64,000 nt of DNA from positions 186,001-250,000 of the forward strand of contig NZ_BMRX01000006.1 of the NCBI RefSeq assembly GCF_014648855.1, in the 5' to 3' direction. Position 1 is the stretch's first letter. The number at the start of each line of letters is the position of its first letter. The notes under the pieces are model-generated. The model did not search any database, was not told the origin of the DNA, and saw only the letters and a list, made by a program, of their open reading frames with translations. The translations under genes and the position numbers were made by a program. This document shows, one piece after another, positions 35,398-43,517 of the stretch. Source of the stretch: Streptomyces parvulus (GTDB lineage Bacteria; Actinomycetota; Actinomycetes; Streptomycetales; Streptomycetaceae).

Positions 35398-35817
35398 ATG
35401 CCCATCCAGCAGTCCGAGGTCCTGTACACCGCCGTCGCCACCGCCGAGAACGGCCGCGACGGACGGGTGTCCACCGATGACGGCAAGCTCGACCTGGTCG
35501 TGAACCCGCCCAAGGAGATGGGCGGCAACGGCGCCGGCACCAACCCCGAGCAGCTGTTCGCCGCCGGGTACAGCGCCTGCTTCCAGGGCGCGCTCGGCGT
35601 CGTCGCCCGCCAGGAGGGCGCCGACATCTCCGGCTCCACCGTCACCGCCAAGGTCGGCATCGGCAAGAACGACGACGGCTTCGGCATCATCGTCGAGATC
35701 TCCGCCGAGATCCCCGCCGTGGACGCCGCCACCGCGCGGTCCCTGGTGGAGAAGGCCCACCAGGTGTGCCCGTACTCGAAGGCGACCCGCGGCAACATCA
35801 CCGTCACGCTGGTCTGA
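35398..35817 (+). CDS. ohr: Organic hydroperoxide resistance protein Ohr
   Basis: A 139-residue OsmC/Ohr-family thiol peroxidase that reduces organic hydroperoxides. The peroxidatic Cys61 is in AGYSACFQGAL and the second redox Cys124 in AHQVCPYSKATRGN; both positions match canonical Ohr. NPEQLFAAGYSAC and the ending NITVTLV are diagnostic. ATG 35398 has GAGGAGGAG upstream. It lies 91 bp after the oxidoreductase gene, codirectional, and is followed by a strong hairpin. No OhrR with the usual N-terminal Cys is adjacent. Confidence 0.95.
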   Translation: MPIQQSEVLYTAVATAENGRDGRVSTDDGKLDLVVNPPKEMGGNGAGTNPEQLFAAGYSACFQGALGVVARQEGADISGSTVTAKVGIGKNDDGFGIIVEISAEIPAVDAATARSLVEKAHQVCPYSKATRGNITVTLV

Positions 35818-35835
35818 CCCGGGGCACGACGCCGG

Positions 35836-35886
35836 CCCGCGCCGCGCTCCCGTCGCCCCCGGGCGGCCGGGGGAGCGCGGCGCGGG
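35836..35886 (+). terminator. Terminator hairpin after ohr
   Basis: Perfect 16-bp arms, 35836-35851 and 35871-35886, with a 19-base GC-rich loop, begin 18 bases beyond the ohr stop and end 25 bases before the next start. Streptomyces terminators commonly lack T tracts, as here. Confidence 0.65.
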
Positions 35887-35911
35887 GCGGGCCACCGGTA
35901 GAGTTCCGCCC

Positions 35912-36736
35912 ATGCGCGATCTTGGGGCGGGATTCGGCCATCTCCTGAAGGGCCAGCGCTGGATGGCCCGGCACGGCAAGAGCTACGGCCTGGGACTCGT
36001 CCCGGGCCTGATCACACTGGTCCTCTACGCGGCCGCGCTGGTCGCGCTCGCGATGTGGGGCACGGACTTCGTCTCCTGGGCGACCCCGTTCGCCGACGAC
36101 TGGTCGAGCCCCTGGTCCGGACTGTTCCGCGGCTTCCTGACCGTGGTCCTGTTCGCCCTCGCCCTGCTGCTCGCCGTCCTCACCTTCACCGCCGTCACGC
36201 TGCTGGTCGGACAGCCCTTCTACGAGGCCCTGTCCGAACGCGTCGACCGCGACGTCTCCCCGGACGGCACGGCCCCCGAGTCCGACCTGCCGCTCTGGCG
36301 CGAGCTGTGGCTCTCCGGCCGCGACAGCCTGCGGATCCTGGTGCGCGCCGCCCTGTGGGGCGTACTGCTCTTCGCCCTCGGGTTCATCCCGTTCGTCGGA
36401 CAGACCGTCGTTCCGGTGATCGGCTTCTTCGTCACCGGCTTCTTCCTCACCGAGGAACTGACCTCCGTCGCCCTCCAGCGCCGGGGCGTCGAGCTGCGCG
36501 AGCGCCTCGCCCTGCTGCGTTCCCGCAAGACGCTGGTGTGGGGCTTCGGCACCCCGCTGGCCGTGTCCTTCCTGGTGCCCTTCGTCGCCGTGTTCCTGAT
36601 GCCGGGCGCGGTCGCCGGCGCCACGCTCCTCGCCCGCGAACTGCTGGGCGAGGAGACCCGCGACGGCCGCGACGACCGCTCCGACGGCGGCCCCGCCGAC
36701 CCGGCGGTCAGCCCCGGTCCGGCTCCGGCGCACTGA
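35912..36736 (+). CDS. EI24 domain (CysZ-like) membrane protein
   Basis: A 274-residue integral membrane protein. The start MRDLGAGFGHLLKGQRWMARHGKSYGLGLVPGLI and four to six hydrophobic segments (about 25-50, 75-105, 145-180, 205-230) with AVTLLVGQPFYEALSERVDRDV between them match the EI24/CysZ family. Members include sulfate-uptake CysZ; most actinomycete ones are uncharacterised. The last 35 residues are hydrophilic and Asp/Gly/Pro-rich. ATG 35912 is the first codon of the conserved start. Its 3' end overlaps the convergent pyroglutamyl-peptidase-like gene by 29 bases. Confidence 0.88.
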   Translation: MRDLGAGFGHLLKGQRWMARHGKSYGLGLVPGLITLVLYAAALVALAMWGTDFVSWATPFADDWSSPWSGLFRGFLTVVLFALALLLAVLTFTAVTLLVGQPFYEALSERVDRDVSPDGTAPESDLPLWRELWLSGRDSLRILVRAALWGVLLFALGFIPFVGQTVVPVIGFFVTGFFLTEELTSVALQRRGVELRERLALLRSRKTLVWGFGTPLAVSFLVPFVAVFLMPGAVAGATLLARELLGEETRDGRDDRSDGGPADPAVSPGPAPAH

Positions 36737-37997
36737 CCGCCACGGCCACGATCGCCCGGACCTGCGCCACGATGTCCAGCCGGTTGCGCACGAACTCGGG
36801 GTCCGTGACGGCCCCCGTCGCCGGATCGGTGTTCCCGGCCCCGAACTGCAGCACCGGCGTGTGCACGTGCCCGCCCGGCAGCGTGGCGCGCAGTCCGAGG
36901 CGGTCGCGCAGCAGCGTCGCCCGGTAGGCGATCTCGTTGGACAGGTAGTTCCCGCCGCCGCCCTCCCGGGCCGTCGAACCGGGCGTGGGACCGTCCGGCC
37001 GTACGACCGCCTGGGCGGAGCCCGCCGGGATCTCGGTCACGCTGGTGTTGTCGTACACCGGGAAGCGCCCGGTCCCCGCCGCCGTGATCGCCGCGTACGG
37101 CAGCGTGGTCGTCGTCCACTGCGGCTGCGAGGCCGGGTCGGCGACCGGCACGGTCTCCGTGCGGGACACGTTCTCGTTGTCGGGGAAGCCGCCCCGCCAG
37201 GCCCCGTTGGTCCGCTCCACGTCGAACCTCCCGACCCGGCCCTGGCTCACCGTGGTGAACAGGTCGACGCCCGGCAGATACGGCCGCAGCGCCCGCTCCA
37301 CCGTCCCCTCCGCGAAGTCCCGCCAGCGCACCGGGAACACGGCCGTCTCGACCCGGGCGGGCCCGTCCGCGGTGTCGATCACCGTGCCGTCCAGGGCGAG
37401 CGCGGCGGCGCCTGACGGGTTGGAGATGCGGATGTCGCGGTCCAGGGTGAAGGGGTCGAAGCCGGTCAGCAGCACACGCTTGAGGCCCTTGCCCCGGTCA
37501 CCGCCCCCTCGCGGCACGCGGATGTCGGTCTGCCCCCGCGAGGTGCGCTCCAACTCGTCGAGCAGCGCGGCCCGCTGCGCCTGTCCGAGCCCGAACCGCG
37601 GCTCCCAGGTGCGCAGTTCCCGGGTCATCGCGAGCCGCGCCCAGTACAGCGGCCGGTCGTCGTCCCGGCTGAGGGTGCCGTGTGCCGGCCCGCGCCCCTG
37701 GGCCCGGTCCACCGCCCGCCGCCACAGCGCGGAGCCCTCCCGTACGACCACGCGCCGGGCCTCCCGGTAGGAGTCCGCCCGCCCGAGGCCCCGCGCGAAC
37801 GCCGGTGCCGCGGTGGCGAATCCGGAGCCCCGCAGGATCTCGCGGGGCACGTCCCCGTCCAGCCGCAGCTCCTCGGCCGTCGGGGCGGGCACGGCGGCCG
37901 AGGCCCCCGGAGGCGCCGCCGCGGCCGTTCCCGGGGCGGCGAGCCCCGCCGCCAGGGCCAGTCCGAGTACGCCGATCCGAACACGTATGGGTCTCAA
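36708..37997 (-). CDS. Exported pyroglutamyl-peptidase-I-like protein with Ser at the nucleophile position
   Basis: A 429-residue protein with a signal peptide (hydrophobic 9-27, Ala-Ala-Ala-Ala-Pro cleavage region), an N-terminal extension of about 140 residues, and a C15 peptidase-like domain from about residue 172 (VLLTGFDPF). In true pyroglutamyl peptidase I the triad is Glu/Cys/His. Here Glu261 is kept in GRVGRFDVER and a His in GGHVHTPVLQ (377/379), but the motif Ala-Gly-x-Tyr-x-Cys-Asn appears as Gly-Gly-Asn-Tyr-Leu-Ser353-Asn. The family's cytosolic enzymes are about 215 residues, so export, extension and Cys-to-Ser exchange are all atypical. It may be a serine enzyme or a binding protein. 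Confidence 0.75.
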   Translation of the reverse strand: MRPIRVRIGVLGLALAAGLAAPGTAAAAPPGASAAVPAPTAEELRLDGDVPREILRGSGFATAAPAFARGLGRADSYREARRVVVREGSALWRRAVDRAQGRGPAHGTLSRDDDRPLYWARLAMTRELRTWEPRFGLGQAQRAALLDELERTSRGQTDIRVPRGGGDRGKGLKRVLLTGFDPFTLDRDIRISNPSGAAALALDGTVIDTADGPARVETAVFPVRWRDFAEGTVERALRPYLPGVDLFTTVSQGRVGRFDVERTNGAWRGGFPDNENVSRTETVPVADPASQPQWTTTTLPYAAITAAGTGRFPVYDNTSVTEIPAGSAQAVVRPDGPTPGSTAREGGGGNYLSNEIAYRATLLRDRLGLRATLPGGHVHTPVLQFGAGNTDPATGAVTDPEFVRNRLDIVAQVRAIVAVAVSAPEPDRG

Positions 37998-38157
37998 GGG
38001 AGTCCAGGTCCTTCCGTCGCCGTGGGGTGCGCTGCGGACGGCCGCAGTATGGCGTGACGGAAGCGGCGCGCGCTACGGCGCGGCGGCGGTCCCGGTTCGA
38101 ACGCGGGTGGGCGAGGAAGGATGCACACGTTCACGCATTCGACGAGGAGGCCCCGCG

Positions 38158-40608
38158 ATGGCGGACGTACGGGATGGCCGGGACGCGGCCCGGGAGGCGG
38201 CGGTGGGGACGGCGCTCGCCGCGCTGGACCTGGACGCGAAGACCCGCCTGCTGTCCGGGCAGGACATGTGGAGCCTGCCGGCCCTGCCGGAGATCGGCCT
38301 GCGGTCCCTGGTGATGTCCGACGGCCCGGTCGGCGTGCGCGGCGTCCGCTGGACCGCCGACGACCCGTCCGTCGCGCTGCCCTCGCCCACCGCGCTCGCC
38401 GCCACCTGGGACCCCGGCCTCGCCCACCGGGCCGGCGTGCTCCTCGCCCAGGAGGCCCGCCGCAAGGGCGTCCACGTGCTCCTCGCCCCCACGGTCAACC
38501 TGCACCGCTCCCCGCTCGGCGGCCGCCACTTCGAGGCCTACAGCGAGGACCCCTTCCTGACCGGGCGGATCGGCACCGGCTACGTGAGCGGCGTCCAGTC
38601 CGGCGGCGTCGGCACCACCGTCAAGCACTTCGTCGCCAACGACGCCGAGACCGACCGCTTCACCGTGAACAACCTGGTCTCCGCACGCGCGCTGCACGAG
38701 CTGTACCTGGCCCCCTTCGAGGCGATCGTGGCGGACGCCCGGCCCTGGGGCGTCATGACCGCCTACAACTCGGTCAACGGGCCGACCATGACCGAGCACC
38801 GCCACCTGGTCCAGGAGGTGCTGCGCGGCGCCTGGGGCTTCGACGGCTTCAACGTCTCCGACTGGCAGGCCGCCCGGTCCACCACCGGAGCCCTCAGGGG
38901 CGGCCTCGACGTCGCCATGCCCGGCCCCAGGACCGTGTACGGGCGGGCGCTCGCCGAGGCGGTGCGCGCCGGCGAGGTCACGGAGGCCGAGGTCGACGCG
39001 GCCGTGCGCAACGTGCTGCGGCTCGCCGCCCGCGTCGGCGTCCTCGGCGGCGCCCCACCTGCCGTCACCGCACCGCCCGCCGACGTCGACGGCCCGGCCC
39101 TCGCCCGTGAGATCGCCCGCCGCTCCTTCGTCCTCGTCCGCAACGAACCCGTCGGCGGCGAGGGCCCCGCGCTGCCCCTGCGGCCCGGCACCGTCGCCCT
39201 CTGTGGAGCGGCCGCCCGCGACGCCCGCGTCCTCGGCGGCGGCTCCGCCACCGTCTTCCCGGCCCGCGTCGTCTCCCCGCTCGACGGCCTCACCGCGGCC
39301 CTCCCCGAAGGCACCCTGAGCTACCGGGTCGGCGCCGACCCGAACACCGAACTCGCCGTCGCCGGACGGGGCTTCGTCCTGCGGGCCGTCTGCCGCGACG
39401 CGGACGGCACGATCACCGGCACCGGCTCGGCCCCGAGCGGGCACATCCAGTGGATGGGGTCCGACCTGCCCGACGGCGTCACCCACGACCGGCTGCACAC
39501 CGTCGAGCTGACCGGCACCTTCACCCCCGAGGAGAGCGGCCCGCACACCTTCGGCATCAAGGGCCTGGGCGCCTTCACCCTCACCGTCGACGGCACCACG
39601 TACTACGACGGCGTCCAGCGCCCCGCCAAGGACGACCCGTTCCTGTCCTTCTTCGGCGCCCCCGAGCCGCGCGCCGAGGTGCGGCTCACCGCCGGCGAGC
39701 CCGTCGACGTGTCCCTCACCCACGTCGTCGACCTCCCCGACGGCGACCGGATGAAGGTCGTCACCTTCGCCCTCGCGCACGCCGGGCCCCGGCACGACCC
39801 GGACGAGCTGATCGCCGAGGCGGCCCGGGCCGCGGCCGCCGCCGAGACCGCCGTGGTCGTCGTCGCCACCACCGAACGCGTCGAGTCCGAGGGCTTCGAC
39901 CGCACCGACCTGCGCCTCCCGGGCCGCCAGGACGACCTGGTCCGCGCGGTCGCCGCCGCCAACCCCCGCACCGTCGTGGTCGTCAACTCCGGCTCCCCGG
40001 TCGAACTGCCCTGGCGCGAGGAGGTCGCCGCCGTGCTGCTCGGCTGGTTCCCCGGCCAGGAGGGCGGCGCGGCCCTCGCCGACGTCCTGACCGGCACCCA
40101 CGAGCCCGGCGGGCGGCTGCCCACCACCTGGGGCGACCTGGCCGACGCACCGGTCACCCGGGTCGCCCCGGCCGGCGGCGAGCTGCCCTACGAGGAGGAC
40201 CTGTTCATCGGCTACCGCGCCTGGGACCGGGCCGGCCGCACCCCGTCGTACGCCTTCGGGCACGGCCTCGGCTACACCGACTGGACCTACGAGTCGGCCC
40301 GCGTCGACGGCACCGCCGTCACCGTCCGCCTGCGCAACACCGGTGACCGCCCCGGCCGCGAGGTCGTCCAGGTCTACCTCGCCCCCGCCGAACCCGACCC
40401 CGGCCGCCCCGCCCGCGCACTCGCCGGATTCGCCGGCGCCGAGGCCGGGCCCGGCGAGTACGTCGAGGTCACCGTCGAGCTGCCGCGCCGCGCCTTCGAG
40501 GTCTGGGACGAGTCGACCGGCTCGTGGGCGTTTGTGAAGGGTTCGTACGAACTCGGCATCGGACGCTCGATCGCCGACCGCCGGATCACCGCGGCGATTA
40601 CCGTCTGA
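38158..40608 (+). CDS. Glycoside hydrolase family 3 beta-glucosidase with PA14 domain
   Basis: An 816-residue enzyme hydrolysing terminal beta-D-glucosyl or related residues. The GH3 N-terminal barrel covers about 20-300: MSDGPVGVRG, KHFVANDAETDR, and the nucleophile Asp235 in GFNVSDWQA. The second domain follows, interrupted by a PA14 carbohydrate-binding insert (about 400-545: FTPEESGPHTFGIKGLGAFTLTVDG). It ends with a fibronectin-like domain (VRLRNTGDRPGREVVQVYL). No signal peptide is seen, so it is probably intracellular and acts on imported oligosaccharides. ATG 38158 has GAGGAGG eight bases upstream. It is convergent with the cytosolic mutarotase gene, which may process the released sugar. 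Confidence 0.93.
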   Translation: MADVRDGRDAAREAAVGTALAALDLDAKTRLLSGQDMWSLPALPEIGLRSLVMSDGPVGVRGVRWTADDPSVALPSPTALAATWDPGLAHRAGVLLAQEARRKGVHVLLAPTVNLHRSPLGGRHFEAYSEDPFLTGRIGTGYVSGVQSGGVGTTVKHFVANDAETDRFTVNNLVSARALHELYLAPFEAIVADARPWGVMTAYNSVNGPTMTEHRHLVQEVLRGAWGFDGFNVSDWQAARSTTGALRGGLDVAMPGPRTVYGRALAEAVRAGEVTEAEVDAAVRNVLRLAARVGVLGGAPPAVTAPPADVDGPALAREIARRSFVLVRNEPVGGEGPALPLRPGTVALCGAAARDARVLGGGSATVFPARVVSPLDGLTAALPEGTLSYRVGADPNTELAVAGRGFVLRAVCRDADGTITGTGSAPSGHIQWMGSDLPDGVTHDRLHTVELTGTFTPEESGPHTFGIKGLGAFTLTVDGTTYYDGVQRPAKDDPFLSFFGAPEPRAEVRLTAGEPVDVSLTHVVDLPDGDRMKVVTFALAHAGPRHDPDELIAEAARAAAAAETAVVVVATTERVESEGFDRTDLRLPGRQDDLVRAVAAANPRTVVVVNSGSPVELPWREEVAAVLLGWFPGQEGGAALADVLTGTHEPGGRLPTTWGDLADAPVTRVAPAGGELPYEEDLFIGYRAWDRAGRTPSYAFGHGLGYTDWTYESARVDGTAVTVRLRNTGDRPGREVVQVYLAPAEPDPGRPARALAGFAGAEAGPGEYVEVTVELPRRAFEVWDESTGSWAFVKGSYELGIGRSIADRRITAAITV

Positions 40609-40642
40609 ACCGGGACACCCGCGAGGGCATCCCCCCGCGAAC

Positions 40643-40678
40643 AGCCCCGGCCCGGAACCTGACGGCCGGGCCGGGGCT
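40643..40678. terminator. Bidirectional terminator between bgl and galM
   Basis: Perfect 13-bp arms at 40643-40655 and 40666-40678 with a 10-base loop, placed between two convergent stops (40608 and 40699). It would serve both strands. Confidence 0.75.
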
Positions 40679-40698
40679 CGCCGGGTCCGTCCCCCCGG

Positions 40699-41679
40699 CT
40701 ACCGCGCCGAGAACCCGTACACCGTCCGCGAGCGGAACACCTCGCCCGGACGCAGCACCGTGCCCGGGAAGTCCGGCCGGTTGGGGGAGTCCGGGAAGTG
40801 CTGCGTCTCCAGCGCGATGCCGTCACCGGGAGCGAAGGGCTCGCCCAGCTGGTCGGCGGTGTACACCTGGAGCCCCGGCTCGGTCGTCGCCACCGTCAGC
40901 GCCCGCCCCGACGCGGGGTCGTACAGCTCCGCGACCTCCTCGGCCGCCGTCGTCACGCCCTTGTCCAGGCAGAAGTTGTGGTCGTACCCCGAGCCCACCT
41001 TGCGCGCCCGGCGGAAGTCGAACCGCGTGCCCGTCACGTCCTCGGGCTCGCCCGCCGGGATCAGGCCCGCGTCGACCGGTGTGATCCGGGAGGCCGCCAC
41101 CCGCAGCTCGTGGCCGCCCGCGTGCCCGGAGCCGCCCAGGTTGAAGTAGCTGTGGTTGGTCGGGTTCAGCACGGTCGGCGCGTCGGTGACCGCCTCGTAG
41201 TCGATCCGCAGCGCGCCGCGCTCCTCCAGGGTGTACGTCACCGAGATCTCCACCCGGCCCGGGTAGCCCTCCTCGCCGTCCGGGCTGATCAGGCTCAGCC
41301 GGACGCCGTGCCCGCCGTCCCCGACGGGTTCCACGTCCCACACCCGCTTGTCGAAACCGCGCTCACCGCCGTGCAGCGAGTTCGGCCCGTTGTTCCGCGC
41401 CAGGGTGTAGGTGCGCCCGTCCAGCGCGAACCGGCCGCCCGCGATCCGGTTGGCGTACCGCCCGACGAGCGCGCCGAAGTACGGCTCCGGGTGCCGCAGG
41501 TAGCCGTCCAGGTCCGCGAACCCCAGCACCACGCCCGCGGTGTTCCCGTCCCGGTCCGGGGCCTCCAGCGACTGGACGATCCCGCCGTACGACAGGACCC
41601 GTACCCGCACTCCGGCCCGCTCCAGGGTCCAGCGGTGCACCGGCGTGCCGTCGGGAAGTGTGCCGAAGAGTTCGTTCAT
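40699..41679 (-). CDS. galM: Cytosolic aldose 1-epimerase (galactose mutarotase)
   Basis: A 326-residue mutarotase without signal peptide. It starts directly at the catalytic domain (MNELFGTLPDGTPVHRWTLERAGVRVRVLSYGGIVQSLEAPDRDG). Conserved blocks are GRYANRIAGGRFALDG, NPTNHSYFNLGG (His of the catalytic pair), DHNFCLDKG and LETQHFPDSPNRPDFPGTVL with the catalytic Glu. It closely parallels the Tat-exported enzyme at 24162-25310 along its length, so the pair could work on either side of the membrane. It faces the beta-glucosidase gene across a terminator. Confidence 0.94.
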   Translation of the reverse strand: MNELFGTLPDGTPVHRWTLERAGVRVRVLSYGGIVQSLEAPDRDGNTAGVVLGFADLDGYLRHPEPYFGALVGRYANRIAGGRFALDGRTYTLARNNGPNSLHGGERGFDKRVWDVEPVGDGGHGVRLSLISPDGEEGYPGRVEISVTYTLEERGALRIDYEAVTDAPTVLNPTNHSYFNLGGSGHAGGHELRVAASRITPVDAGLIPAGEPEDVTGTRFDFRRARKVGSGYDHNFCLDKGVTTAAEEVAELYDPASGRALTVATTEPGLQVYTADQLGEPFAPGDGIALETQHFPDSPNRPDFPGTVLRPGEVFRSRTVYGFSAR

Positions 41680-41704
41680 GTGCGAACTCTAGGACACGCC
41701 CAGG

Positions 41705-42628
41705 TCAGGGCCGCTCGGCGGTGACCGCCCGGTAGGCGATCTCGGCCAGCCTGGCCTGGCCGTTCACGCTGGGGTGGAACCAGTCCCAGTGGCTCAGCTG
41801 GTCGGTGCCGAAGCGGTACGCGTGCACCGCGCCGTCGTCGGTGCGGCAGCGCCGGTCCTTCGCGCAGACCTCCCGCAGCACCTCGTTGTAGTCCGTCACC
41901 CGGTCCCGCACGGTGTTCCGCCGCAGCGTCGCCGCCGAGTCCAGGGAGTCCGCGTCACCCAGCATCGACGGGCAGATCCCCAGCTTCCACACCTGCTTGC
42001 CCAGCGGGTTGGTCCGCCCCTGCGACCACAGCCGCTTCAGGTCCGGGATGCTCGCCACGTACACCTGCGCCCTGGGCAGCTCGCGGCGCAGGGCGCGCAT
42101 GGCCTGCTCGAACTGGTCCCGGAAGTCGGCCACCGGCGTCATCGCCGAGGTCGACGAACGGCAGGCGTCGTTGGCCCCCACCATCACCGCGACCAACTGC
42201 GGTTTGCGCGCCGCCGCTCGGGTGACCTGTCCGGTGAGGTCGGCCATCCGGGACCCGGTGACCGCGTAGTTCCAGCTCCGCTCGGCGGCACCCGCCCTCC
42301 CCAGCAGCCGCACGGCGAGGCTTTCCACCTTCGGGCTGCCGCCGGTCGCCCAGGACACGTCGGGGCAGTCCGACAGCACCGAGCAGGCGTCGAAGCCACG
42401 CGTGATGGAGTCGCCCACGGCGGCGACCGAGCCGGGGCTGCGGTCCCAGACCGGGGCGGGCTTCGGCCGCTTCGACGCGCTGCCGGACGGGGCGGGGGAG
42501 TCACCGCCCACGGCGTCGCAGCCGGTCACGCCCAGGACGGCGGCGGTCAGGACGGCGAGCGCGGCACGCCCCCGGCGCCGGCCGCGGCGCGCCGCCCGGC
42601 CCTCCACCAGGTCCGTCCCCCGGCCCAT
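41705..42628 (-). CDS. SGNH/GDSL-family hydrolase lipoprotein
   Basis: A 307-residue predicted lipoprotein. The basic N terminus (RRGRRRGR) and hydrophobic core lead to the lipobox VLGVTGC with Cys37. The SGNH domain starts near residue 67 with AAVGDSITRGFDAC (nucleophile Ser74), block II Gly in NYAVTGSRMADL, block III VMVGANDACRSS and the closing Asp-His in WDWFHPSVNG. It has four to six Cys that likely form disulphides in this secreted esterase/lipase type. It should act at the outer membrane face on an acyl or acetyl ester; the substrate is unknown. ATG 42628 is the first start before the signal sequence. Confidence 0.88.
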   Translation of the reverse strand: MGRGTDLVEGRAARRGRRRGRAALAVLTAAVLGVTGCDAVGGDSPAPSGSASKRPKPAPVWDRSPGSVAAVGDSITRGFDACSVLSDCPDVSWATGGSPKVESLAVRLLGRAGAAERSWNYAVTGSRMADLTGQVTRAAARKPQLVAVMVGANDACRSSTSAMTPVADFRDQFEQAMRALRRELPRAQVYVASIPDLKRLWSQGRTNPLGKQVWKLGICPSMLGDADSLDSAATLRRNTVRDRVTDYNEVLREVCAKDRRCRTDDGAVHAYRFGTDQLSHWDWFHPSVNGQARLAEIAYRAVTAERP

Positions 42629-42885
42629 ACGCGTCCCACCCCTCGCCTCGTGCCTCCAGTGTCCTCAACCCATGACACCCCGCCGAGGGTTCCCGGGAGC
42701 GGTGATGCGACGCCTCACACCCGTACAAGCGTCCTGCCGGGTGAATGGCGCGGCTTTGTCGGCACCGGGACCGACGGTACGTCACACTCCTTGCCCCGTC
42801 GCACGGTAGCCTCGCCATCAACGTGACCCGCCCGGTCACGGCCGTCCGCCCGTTCCGAGATGTCCCGCTCAGCCCGGAGGTTCCG

Positions 42886-43380
42886 GTGACGACACGTGGA
42901 GTCCTGTACGTGCACTCCGCGCCGCGCGCGCTCTGCCCGCACGTCGAGTGGGCCGTCGCCGGGGTGCTCGGCACGCGCGTCGGCCTGGACTGGATCCGGC
43001 AGCCCGCCGCGCCCGGCACCTGGCGCTCCGAGTTCTCCTGGCAGGGCCAGGCCGGCACCGCCTCCAAGCTCGCCTCCGCGCTGCGCGGCTGGCAGCTGCT
43101 GCGCTTCGAGGTGACCGCCGAGCCGTCCCCGGGCGCCGAGGGCGAGCGCTACAGCTGCACCCCCGACCTGGGCATCTTCCACGCCGTCACCGGCATCCAC
43201 GGCGACATCCTGATCCCGGAGGACCGGCTGCGCGCCGCCCTGGTCCGCTCCCAGCGCGGCGAGACCGACCTGGAGTCCGACATCGCGCGACTCCTCGGCA
43301 AGCCCTGGGACGACGAACTGGAGACCTTCCGCCACGCGGGCGAGGGCGCCCCGGTCCGCTGGCTGCACCAGGTCGTATAA
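42886..43380 (+). CDS. DUF3145 domain protein
   Basis: A 164-residue protein of an actinobacteria-specific family of unknown function. It starts MTTRGVLYVHSAPRALCPHVEWAVAGVLG and contains DWIRQPAAPGTWRSEFSWQGQAGTASKLASALRGW and FEVTAEPS, which I recognise as DUF3145 hallmarks. It has no signal peptide. GTG 42886 has GGAGG five bases upstream; an in-frame ATG at 42745 would add a poorly biased leader. The gene is divergent from the SGNH lipoprotein gene and convergent with fabF. Confidence 0.9.
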   Translation: MTTRGVLYVHSAPRALCPHVEWAVAGVLGTRVGLDWIRQPAAPGTWRSEFSWQGQAGTASKLASALRGWQLLRFEVTAEPSPGAEGERYSCTPDLGIFHAVTGIHGDILIPEDRLRAALVRSQRGETDLESDIARLLGKPWDDELETFRHAGEGAPVRWLHQVV

Positions 43381-43397
43381 GGAGACGCCCCGTATAC

Positions 43398-43434
43398 GCG
43401 CCCCTTAGGGGCGCGGGGAACTGCGCGACCAGCC
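43398..43434. repeat. Dispersed intergenic repeat, copy 1
   Basis: A 28-base stretch ending CTGCGCGACCAGCC is identical to one at 52213-52240. In front of it GCGCCCC-TT-AGGGGCGC forms a short stem (43398-43414), and GCGC-GGGGAACT-GCGC a second possible one. Both copies lie just past a plus-strand stop codon. I recall very similar strings downstream of genes in other Streptomyces, but have not checked. Confidence 0.65.
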
Positions 43435-43461
43435 ACGACGCCCCCGCACCGGACAAACCAC

Positions 43462-43498
43462 CGATGGCCCGAACCCCCAACAGGGGCTCGGGCCATCG
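43462..43498. terminator. Bidirectional terminator between DUF3145 gene and fabF
   Basis: 17-bp arms with two mismatched positions, 43462-43478 and 43482-43498, and a 3-base loop sit between the convergent stops at 43380 and 43518. It ends the fab operon on the minus strand and the DUF3145 transcript on the plus strand. Confidence 0.7.
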
Positions 43499-43517
43499 AC
43501 ACGTTCAGCGAGGCCGG

